From an uncultured Clostridia bacterium (lineage in GTDB: Bacteria; Bacillota; Clostridia; Christensenellales; Borkfalkiaceae): a stretch of DNA of 8,755 bases. Shown here one piece after another: positions 1-5,600 of the stretch. A program made the translations under genes and the position numbers. The notes beneath the pieces were generated by a model. That model did not search any database, was not told the origin of the DNA, and worked only from the letters and a program-made list of their open reading frames with translations. Every line of letters starts with the position of its first letter. The stretch's first letter is position 1. The stretch covers positions 1-8,755 of the forward strand of contig CANREU010000060.1 of assembly GCA_947629725.1 (NCBI GenBank). The letters are read 5' to 3'.

Positions 1-282
1 CGCAAGTTTTGCGTCCGCACGGGGGCGGCGGCGCTCCGAAACGGGGAGCAGCACGCTCACGATGAATCCCCCGGCGATCGCGGCGATCCACACCCCCATG
101 AGGGAGAGGGGGACAGCAAGGTGGCTCTTAAGCGCCGCATAGGTGTAGTTTTTGCCGCCCGGATCGGGTCCGCCGTAGTAGATGTCGGCGGCGGCGATGA
201 GAAAGGCGAGCGCGACCGCGGCGGTGAGCACGCCGAGCACGATCCCGTAGATCAGGCGTATTTTGCGGTTTTTGGCGTCCAC
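1..282 (-). CDS. Two-helix membrane protein, N-terminal part, function unknown (runs off left edge)
   Basis: Reading the minus strand from a GTG at 282-280 gives 94 uninterrupted codons to the window edge. The start was chosen because AAGGAGGT (complement of about 287-294) sits 4-5 nt upstream and a near-consensus promoter lies just beyond it. An in-frame stop at 319-321 limits any longer version. A short basic N-terminus (MDAKNRKIR) precedes a first hydrophobic helix at residues 10-32. A polar loop containing YYGGPDPGGKNYTY follows, then a second hydrophobic helix at about residues 56-80, then a basic stretch (SERRRPR) that should face the cytoplasm. No catalytic or binding motif is visible and I do not recognise the family. 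It is divergent from the cysteine desulfidase gene and shares its control region, so joint regulation is possible. It does not look like the start of a typical many-helix cysteine transporter, but the C-terminal part is unseen. Existence is well supported; function is unknown. Confidence 0.75.
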   Translation of the reverse strand, partial: MDAKNRKIRLIYGIVLGVLTAAVALAFLIAAADIYYGGPDPGGKNYTYAALKSHLAVPLSLMGVWIAAIAGGFIVSVLLPVSERRRPRADAKLA

Positions 283-287
283 GGCGA

Positions 288-293
288 CCTCCT
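288..293 (-). promoter_or_regulatory. Ribosome binding site of the minus-strand membrane protein
   Basis: The complement reads AGGAGG within GAAAGGAGGTCGCC, five bases before the GTG start at 282. It decides the GTG start, because no ATG is available in that frame between the start and the upstream stop. Confidence 0.75.
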
Positions 294-317
294 TTCCTTC
301 GATTTCTTGATAAAACA

Positions 318-346
318 ATTATAGTATGATTTGCCGCGTTCGTCAA
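318..346 (-). promoter_or_regulatory. Sigma-A type promoter for the minus-strand membrane protein
   Basis: On the minus strand, TTGACG (complement of 341-346) and a perfect TATAAT (complement of 318-323) are separated by exactly 17 bp. Transcription would start near 311, giving a leader of about 30 nt before the GTG start at 282. Confidence 0.8.
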
Positions 347-349
347 GCG

Positions 350-370
350 TTTGCATTTTCTTCATACAAA
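350..370. promoter_or_regulatory. Candidate operator: imperfect 21-bp dyad between divergent promoters
   Basis: TTTGCAT (350-356) and ATACAAA (364-370) form a 6-of-7 inverted repeat around a 7-nt spacer. It lies in the 36-bp gap between the -35 boxes of the two divergent promoters, where a shared regulator could act on both genes. The dyad is AT-rich and imperfect, so chance is a real possibility. The regulator is not in the window. Confidence 0.3.
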
Positions 371-382
371 TTTCATTTCCGC

Positions 383-411
383 TTGACAATTCCGCCCCGC
401 GGGGGTATGAT
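383..411 (+). promoter_or_regulatory. Sigma-A type promoter for the cysteine desulfidase gene
   Basis: A perfect TTGACA (383-388) and TATGAT (406-411) are separated by 17 bp. Transcription is predicted near 418, leaving a short leader of about 23 nt that contains the ribosome binding site. There is no room for a riboswitch, so regulation would act at the promoter, for example through the dyad just upstream. Confidence 0.85.
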
Positions 412-424
412 AGGAAAACGGAAC

Positions 425-431
425 AAGGGAG
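425..431 (+). promoter_or_regulatory. Ribosome binding site of cyuA
   Basis: AAGGGAG lies 9 nt before the ATG at 441, supporting that start over earlier in-frame codons, which would fall upstream of the predicted transcription start. Confidence 0.6.
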
Positions 432-440
432 AAAAACGGA

Positions 441-1706
441 ATGGAAGAAAGGGTCTGCAAGCGGTATATCCAAGCGCTCGAGGAGGAGCTCCTGCCCGCA
501 ATGGGGTGTACGGAGCCCATCGCCGTCGCCTACTGCGCCGCCCTCGCAAAGGACGCGCTCGGAAGGCGTCCCGAGCGGGCGGAAGTGTATGTGAGCGGCA
601 ACATTTTGAAGAACGTGAAGAGCGTGGTCGTCCCCAACACGGGCGGCATGCGCGGGGTGAAGGCGGCGGCCGCGGCGGGAATCGTCGCGGGGAAGGCGTC
701 GAAGCGCCTCGAGGTCCTCTCGGACGTGAAAGACGCGGAATTTTCCGAGATCGCGGCGTACTTAAACAACACGGAGATCTCCCTCGCCCGCATGCCGAGC
801 GACCGCATTTTCGACATAGGGGTGCGCGTTTTTGCGGGGGAGGACACCGCCTACGCCCGCATCGAGGGGCACCACACCAACCTCATCCATCTCGAGAAGA
901 ACGGGGTCCCCCTCATCGACCTCGCCGAGGAGGCGGAGGGCGCCGAGCCCGACCGTCCCATGTCGGTGGAGGAAATTTACGAATTTGCGAGCGGCGTCGA
1001 CCTCGGGAGGGTGCGCCCTCTCATCGCCCGCCAGATCGCCTACAACGGCGCAATTGCGGAGGAGGGTCTCAAAAACGACTACGGCGCGCGGGTCGGGAAG
1101 GTGCTTCTTTCCGCCCTCGGCACGGGGACGCACAACTGCGCGAAGGCGGCCGCCGCCGCGGGTTCGGACGCCCGCATGAACGGCTGCAACCTGCCCGTCG
1201 TCATCGTCTCGGGGAGCGGGAATCAGGGCATCACCGCCTCCGTTCCCGTGATGGTGTATGCGAAAAAACTCGGCGCAAGCGAGGAAAAACTCTACCGCGC
1301 CGTCCTCCTTTCCGACCTCGTCACCATCCACTTGAAGACGAGGATCGGCAGGCTCTCCGCCTACTGCGGCGCGGTGAGTGCGGGAGCGGGCGCGGGAGCG
1401 GGCGTCTGCTATCTCACGGGTGGCACCCGCGAGGAGATCGCGGGGACCGTCCTCAACGCCCTCGCCATCGCCTCGGGCATCGTGTGCGACGGCGCGAAGT
1501 CGAGCTGCGCGGCGAAGATCGCCTCCGCCGTGGAGGCGGGGCTTCTCGGCATGGAGATGTGCAAGCGCGGGAGCGTGTTCGCGGGGGGCGACGGGATCGT
1601 CGAGGGGAGCGTGGAGCGCACCATCCGCAACGTGGGGGACCTTGCCCGCAACGGCATGCGGGGGACGGACGAGGAGATCATCCGCCTCATGATCGGTTCG
1701 GAATGA
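441..1706 (+). CDS. cyuA: L-cysteine desulfidase, [4Fe-4S], SDH-alpha/UPF0597 family (CyuA/YhaM-like)
   Basis: The 421-residue protein belongs to the CyuA/YhaM family, often annotated as serine dehydratase subunit alpha family protein. The expected reaction is L-cysteine plus water to pyruvate, ammonia and hydrogen sulfide, in the cytoplasm, using an oxygen-sensitive Fe-S cluster rather than PLP. The N-terminus carries the hallmark MGCTEPIA (residues 21-28, C23). The SDH-alpha half shows HNCAKA (C233), SGSGNQGITASVPV near residue 260, YCGAVSAGAGAGAG (C309) and GIVCDGAKSSC (C349, C356). C23, C309 and C349 match the order and late spacing of the three cluster cysteines described for the Methanocaldococcus jannaschii enzyme (C25, C282, C322, the last two also 40 apart). 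Length is normal for the family. The ATG at 441 follows AAGGGAG (425-431) by 9 nt and lies just downstream of a strong promoter. The gene is monocistronic: a terminator follows within 15 nt. No CyuP-like transporter is adjacent on its strand. Serine or another beta-substituted amino acid as substrate cannot be excluded. Confidence 0.9.
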   Translation: MEERVCKRYIQALEEELLPAMGCTEPIAVAYCAALAKDALGRRPERAEVYVSGNILKNVKSVVVPNTGGMRGVKAAAAAGIVAGKASKRLEVLSDVKDAEFSEIAAYLNNTEISLARMPSDRIFDIGVRVFAGEDTAYARIEGHHTNLIHLEKNGVPLIDLAEEAEGAEPDRPMSVEEIYEFASGVDLGRVRPLIARQIAYNGAIAEEGLKNDYGARVGKVLLSALGTGTHNCAKAAAAAGSDARMNGCNLPVVIVSGSGNQGITASVPVMVYAKKLGASEEKLYRAVLLSDLVTIHLKTRIGRLSAYCGAVSAGAGAGAGVCYLTGGTREEIAGTVLNALAIASGIVCDGAKSSCAAKIASAVEAGLLGMEMCKRGSVFAGGDGIVEGSVERTIRNVGDLARNGMRGTDEEIIRLMIGSE

Positions 1707-1720
1707 GAGCACGAATGTAT

Positions 1721-1748
1721 AAACGGAGGGTTTTGCCCTCCGTTTTTT
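1721..1748 (+). terminator. Intrinsic terminator of cyuA
   Basis: ACGGAGGG (1723-1730) and CCCTCCGT (1736-1743) form a perfect 8-bp stem around a 5-nt loop (TTTTG), extendable by two A-T pairs. The stem runs into six T residues (1743-1748). It starts about 15 nt after the cyuA stop and should isolate cyuA from the downstream protease gene. Confidence 0.92.
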
Positions 1749-1818
1749 GTATTTATTCGCGATTTGGGTCATACAGTTGAATTATTTGTGAAAATTATAA
1801 GATAGGAGGGGAAAACGG

Positions 1819-1847
1819 TTGCAAAAAAACCCGCGATGTGGTAGTAT
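1819..1847 (+). promoter_or_regulatory. Possible weak promoter in the AT-rich start of the intergenic region
   Basis: TTGCAA (1819-1824) and TAGTAT (1842-1847) are 17 bp apart; TATGAT at 1845-1850 is a better -10 but leaves a 20-bp gap. No better promoter was found closer to the protease gene, so this could drive it with a leader of about 800 nt. The match is weak. The same TTG could instead be a start codon, since AGGAGGGG (about 1804-1811) lies just upstream of it. Confidence 0.25.
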
Positions 1848-1891
1848 GATTACAACGCGCCGTTTGCGCGTACCTTTTTGTCGCATACGCA

Positions 1892-1914
1892 CGCGCGCTA
1901 CAATCATGCGCGCG
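1892..1914. repeat. Perfect 7-bp GC inverted repeat
   Basis: CGCGCGC (1892-1898) and GCGCGCG (1908-1914) pair perfectly around a 9-nt AT-rich loop (TACAATCAT). There is no T-run, so it is not a classical terminator. It lies between the possible promoter and the repeat patchwork. Confidence 0.5.
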
Positions 1915-1950
1915 GAAGGGACGGCACACTCCCTTGCGCACCGCCCATCC

Positions 1951-1973
1951 TCGGCGCCCCATTTAGAGGAGCT
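1951..1973. repeat. Degenerate GGCGCCCC...AGGAGCT unit (copy 1 of 3)
   Basis: TCGGCGCCCC, then ATTTAG, then AGGAGCT resembles the better-preserved unit at 1994-2017, with GGCGCCCC followed by an AT-containing turn and a G-rich arm ending in AGCT. The similarity is partial and judged by eye. Confidence 0.35.
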
Positions 1974-1993
1974 TGGCCATGCGTCGCCCTTTC

Positions 1994-2040
1994 TTGGCGC
2001 CCCCTCTTGGGGGAGCTGTCACGAAGTGACGGAGGGGGTT
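1994..2040. repeat. Palindromic dispersed-type repeat with nested hairpins (copy 2 of 3)
   Basis: A perfect 5-bp hairpin GTCAC-GAA-GTGAC (2018-2030) is enclosed by a perfect 7-bp outer stem, CCCCCTC (2000-2006) with GAGGGGG (2032-2038). CCCCC (2000-2004) can alternatively pair with GGGGG (2009-2013), so two mutually exclusive folds exist. The layout resembles small non-autonomous palindromic elements dispersed in Clostridia genomes; that resemblance is from memory. No transposase is present. Confidence 0.6.
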
Positions 2041-2098
2041 TCGAGGCAACTGCAAACCCCTATCCCCCCTTCGGGGTACTTCAGCGCAAGGCACGCCT

Positions 2099-2122
2099 GC
2101 GGCGCCCCAATAGGGGGAAGCA
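2099..2122. repeat. Degenerate GGCGCCCC...GGGGGAAGC unit (copy 3 of 3)
   Basis: GCGGCGCCCC, AATA, GGGGGAAGCA repeats the plan of the units at 1951 and 1994. It may be the far end of the same mobile-type element. A C(TTCG)G-type hairpin (about 2067-2076) lies between this unit and the one at 1994. Confidence 0.35.
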
Positions 2123-2170
2123 AGATCGGTTGGCCGGGGGCGAGGGCATGCGGAGGGAGAACGGCGAGGC

Positions 2171-2250
2171 CTCTCATACCGAGGCTCCGCAGGAGCCGAG
2201 TGTATCTTAAGATCCGCTCACTCCGCTTACGCTCCGTTCGGAATGAGGAC
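2171..2250. repeat. Second palindromic element type (GGCTCC hairpin plus ATCTTAAGAT palindrome)
   Basis: GGCTCC (2183-2188) and GGAGCC (2192-2197) form a perfect 6-bp stem with a GCA loop. A perfect 10-bp palindrome ATCTTAAGAT (2204-2213) follows, then a stretch rich in CTCCG/CGCTC (2214-2240). On the minus strand this reads as a CATTCCGAACGGAGCG...GGATCTTAAGAT pattern, similar to the widespread TCATTCTGAGCG...ATCTTAAGAT family of intergenic repeats (recalled, not searched). Outer limits are uncertain. Confidence 0.45.
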
Positions 2251-2256
2251 AGGCCG

Positions 2257-2361
2257 ACTTCGTTTTCCATAAGAGCAACTTTCCTCGCGGAAAAGATTTT
2301 GCGCAAAAGGATAGGGGCGGACCCTCACCCCTACCCCTCCCCCTGACGCAGGGGGAGGGCA
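2257..2361. repeat. 105-bp direct repeat, copy A
   Basis: This copy differs from copy B (2518-2622) at three positions over 105 bp, with no gaps. It contains three stacked palindromes: TTTCC-TCGC-GGAAA (2280-2293), a perfect TTTTGCGCAAAA (2297-2308), and a perfect 11-bp stem CCCTCCCCCTG (2335-2345) with CAGGGGGAGGG (2349-2359) around ACG. The sequence diverges abruptly on both sides. No transposase or obvious target duplication is seen. Confidence 0.9.
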
Positions 2362-2413
2362 AGAAACAGGGGGCAGCGCAGGGGGCCGCATGGTAGTAGA
2401 TGGCAAAAAATCG

Positions 2414-2428
2414 CGCGAAACATAAAAC
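2414..2428. repeat. 15-bp direct repeat CGCGAAACATAAAAC, copy A
   Basis: This is identical to 2642-2656. Each copy lies downstream of a 105-bp repeat, but the gap differs (52 nt after copy A, 19 nt after copy B). This suggests the duplicated unit was longer than 105 bp and later changed by an indel or replacement. Confidence 0.7.
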
Positions 2429-2517
2429 GACTGCGCGGAGCAGGGTTTCCCTGCGGCAGCGCACCCAATTTGCGCGACCCTTCGCGCTTATTGCACGGGC
2501 AAGCGAATTGGAGAGCA

Positions 2518-2622
2518 ACTTCGTTTCCCATAAGAGCAACTTTCCTCGCGGAAAAGGTTTTGCGCCAAAGGATAGGGGCGGACCCTCACCCCTACCCCTC
2601 CCCCTGACGCAGGGGGAGGGCA
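2518..2622. repeat. 105-bp direct repeat, copy B
   Basis: This is the second copy of the 2257-2361 module, with an exact offset of 261 bp. The 11-bp GC stem is fully conserved (2596-2606 with 2610-2620), while the TTTTGCGCAAAA palindrome is broken by one change. The stem ends 53 nt before the protease start codon and would be part of the mRNA leader if transcription begins further upstream. It lacks a T-run, so any role as terminator, attenuator or mRNA stabiliser is inference. Confidence 0.9.
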
Positions 2623-2641
2623 TGAGGCGCAAAAGATTTTC

Positions 2642-2656
2642 CGCGAAACATAAAAC
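2642..2656. repeat. 15-bp direct repeat CGCGAAACATAAAAC, copy B
   Basis: This is identical to 2414-2428. Here it directly precedes the protease ribosome binding site, so the local protease leader derives from, or was the source of, the duplicated module. Confidence 0.7.
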
Positions 2657-2662
2657 CACATC

Positions 2663-2667
2663 GGAGG
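2663..2667 (+). promoter_or_regulatory. Ribosome binding site of the S8 protease gene
   Basis: GGAGG, extended to GGAGGT, lies 6 nt before the ATG at 2674. It fixes the start of the protease, whose first residues then form a proper signal peptide. Confidence 0.85.
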
Positions 2668-2673
2668 TCGTTC

Positions 2674-5600
2674 ATGAAGGCTAATATCAGAAATTCCTGT
2701 ATCCGCGGACTCTCGGTCGCGCTGGTCGCGTGCCTTATGGGGGGCGCGATCGCCGCCGTGCCCGCGGGAGGGGAAACCTCGCCCGCCGCAGAGGCGATCC
2801 ACAGGGGGGTGCAGCTCGTCACGGGGCAGTTCAACACCGATAACCTGCGTGCGAAATATCTCAACCGCAACGTCGTGAGTGAGAACACCCTCGCGAAGGA
2901 CGCGGAGCACTGGGTGATCGTCGAGCTCGGCGAGGACAGCCTCATGGAGCTCTACAAGGAGAGCGGAACGGAGCTCTCCTATGCGGAGTTCGTAAAGACG
3001 CCCGCCGCCCAAAACCGCAAGAAGGCGCTCACGGAGAAGCACCGCGCCTTCCTCTCCTCCCTGAAGAAGGAGGGGATCGGTTTCGAGTGCAAATATGCCT
3101 ACACCGACCTTGTGGACGGCGTCGCGATCAAGATCGAGAACGGCGACTTCGGCGCGGTCTCCGAGATGAAAGGGGTCTCTTACGCCTATTATTCGGAGTC
3201 CTATGCGCAGCCCGAGGCGGTGGACAACAACGCCTTCGCCTATCCCACGGGGATCTACGATTCGAGCGACGTCGCGGGGGCGCCCTACAGCGTGAAAGGG
3301 GAGGGCATGGTCGTCTCCATTCTCGATACGGGGCTCGATTTCTCGCACCAGGCGTTCTCCCAAATGCCCGTATCTCCCCGCCTTTCGCGGAGCGATGTGG
3401 CTTCCCTCATCGGCGGGTCGGACGCCGCCACGACGACGGCGGGCCTCACCGTCGACCAGGTGTACTACAACTCCAAAGTGCCCTTTGCCTATGACTATGC
3501 GGACGACGACCCCGACGTCTATCCCTCCTATTCCAACCACGGGACGCACGTCGCGGGGATCATCGCGGGCAAGGACGACACCCGCCCGATCGAGACGGGG
3601 GAGGGCGCCCGCACCTTCGTCGGCGTCGCGCCCGAGGCGCAGCTCATGATCTGCAAGGTGTTCACCGACGACTTCGACAGCAAGATGCTCGGCGGCGCGG
3701 ACGGCGTGGATATTCTCGCCGCCGTCTCCGACAGCGTGCACATGGGCGCGGACGTCATCAACATGTCCCTCGGTACCTCCGCGGGCTTCACCATCCCCGC
3801 CGAGAAGGACCATATGGACGAGGTCTACCAGAGCGTCGAGGACGCGGGCGTGAGTCTCGTCGTCGCGGCGAGCAACGACTACTCCTCGGGCTTCGGCGGC
3901 GAGAACGGTTCCAACCTCACTTCCAATCCCGACTCGGGCGTCGTCGGCTCTCCCTCCACCTACTATTCCGCCCTCTCCGTCGCCTCCATCCAGGGGGTGA
4001 AGTCCAAATACCTTGCGATCGGGGAGAACGTCGAAAACCCCGACGAGGCGGAGACCCTCGTCATCAACGAGACGGTGGACGGCAACGGCAACACCTACGA
4101 CTTCATCAAGCTCCTCTACGACGCGTATGAGGCGAAGAAGGGGACGGTGGACCGCAACGAGCCCCTCTCCCTTCCCTACATCGTGATCGGCGGCGTGGGG
4201 GAATCGAGCAACTACACCTCCTCCATCAAGCAGAAACTTCGCTCCCAGCCCACCCTCGCCCTCGTCAAGCGCGGCGACATCAACTTTGCCGACAAGGTGA
4301 AATATGCGAAGGCGAACGGCGCGGCGGGGTGCATCATCTATAACAACGTCTCGGGCACCATCCGCATGTCCCTCGGCGACGTGGAGGACCCCATCCCCAC
4401 CTGCTCCATCAGCATGGACGACGGCAAGCGCCTCGTCGATTCGGCGGGCGGGATCGGCAAGACGGGCTACGTCACCTTCGGCGCCGACTATCTTGCGGGC
4501 CCCTTCATGTCCGACTTCTCGAGCTGGGGCCCCACCCCCGACCTCAAATTGAAGCCCGAGATCACCGCACACGGCGGGGAGATCGTCTCCTCCGTCCCGG
4601 GCGGGTACGATACGCAGAGCGGCACCTCGATGGCGACCCCCAACATGGCGGGCGCCGTGGCCCTTCTCCGCCAATACGTGAAGCAGAACGCGGAGACCAA
4701 GTATAAGGGGCTCGTGACGGGTGCGGACGGCGAGATCGACAACGTGAAGCTCGTGAAACTCACCTACCGTCTCCTCATGAGTTCGGCGACGATGGCCCTC
4801 AACGAGGACGGCGATCCCTATTCCCCCCGCAAGCAAGGCGCGGGGCTCGGCGGCATCAAGGCCGCGATGGACGCCGAGGCATACCTCTCCGTGAAGGCGG
4901 TGAAGCACGTGAACGAGAGGGGAGTTGCCTCCTACGATGAGGTCGGCACGACTTCGGGGTACAACGATCCCGCGGCGGACGTGTTCGACAAGACGAAGGT
5001 GGAGTTCGGCGACGACCCCGCAAAGACGGGCGAGTACGACATGACCTTCACCGTGCACAACCTCACGAGCGGCCCCGTCTCCTACACCCCCAAATACTAT
5101 GTGATGACGGAGACCGTCGCGAGCGACTTGAAGACGGTCGCCGAAAAGGCCTACCTTCTCTCCCCCGAAAAGATCGAGCTCTGGGTGAACGGCGAGGAAA
5201 AGCCCGCCGAGGGCAAACTCACCGTCCCTTCGGGCGACACCGTTCTGCGGGTGAAGATCACCCTCTCGGGGAAGGACAGGGAATACCTCGAAAGCAACTT
5301 TGTAAACGGCATGTACGTGGAGGGCTTCGTCCGTCTCGAAAAGGCGGAGGGCGCCACCGTGGACTTGGGCATCCCCTTCCTCGCCTTCTACGGCAACTGG
5401 CTCGACGGGCCCATGTTCGACTATACCATGTATGAGATCGCGGCGAGCGACGCCGATCCCTCCATCGAGGAGGAGGATAAGCTCAAGCCCACCGCGGAGG
5501 CGACCCGTCCCCTCGGGCTCTATTGGAACGAGGGCTACGTGGTGCCCCTCGGCTCCTACCTCTATGAGGTAGAGGGGTCGGAAAACGAGATCTATCCCGA

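Larger units (their letters stand above)
1749..2673. other. Long intergenic region built of repeats and hairpins, no convincing gene
   Basis: This stretch of 925 bp separates the cyuA terminator from the protease start. The first hundred bases are AT-rich (about 1750-1850) and may hold a promoter. The rest is a patchwork of palindromes and repeats listed separately: a 7-bp hairpin at 1892-1914, a palindromic element at 1994-2040 with two degenerate relatives, a further palindromic stretch at 2171-2250, and a 105-bp module present twice. Open frames exist on both strands, but they read through the repeats and give Arg/Pro/Gly-rich products such as repeated PSPCVRGRGRGEG, a typical spurious translation of CCCTCCCCCTG-type repeats. 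I see no RNA gene with confidence. Confidence 0.7.

Noticed and set aside
762..1772. A 336-codon minus-strand frame opposite cyuA
   Set aside because: The composition is Ala/Arg/His-rich without motifs, and it runs through the terminator hairpin. The plus strand carries a clear SDH-alpha family protein with its promoter and ribosome binding site.
326..1780. A 484-codon plus-strand frame overlapping cyuA in another phase
   Set aside because: The product is almost entirely Arg/Gly/His-rich, typical of an out-of-phase reading of GC-rich coding DNA, and it crosses the promoter and terminator of cyuA.
1819..2346. A 175-codon plus-strand frame starting at TTG
   Set aside because: Despite a good upstream AGGAGGGG, it reads through palindromic repeats and is Arg/Pro/Ser-rich with no motif. 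It is kept only as an ambiguous finding, not as a gene.
2335..2359. Intrinsic terminators at the two 11-bp GC stems (2335-2359 and 2596-2620)
   Set aside because: Neither stem is followed by a T-run in either orientation, and both belong to a duplicated repeat module, so a terminator call is not supported.
2257..2622. CRISPR array
   Set aside because: There are only two long copies (105 bp) separated by 156 bp, with stacked hairpins and no cas genes. Repeat and spacer sizes do not fit.
2207..2659. A 150-codon minus-strand frame with an internal protein repeat (PSPCVRGRGRGEG twice)
   Set aside because: The protein repeat simply reflects the 105-bp DNA duplication. Peptides of this type are common false translations of CCCTCCCCCTG-type intergenic repeats.
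1749..2673. Insertion sequence or transposon
   Set aside because: There is no transposase-like frame and no clear terminal inverted repeats bounding the whole region. The pieces fit small non-autonomous repeats instead.
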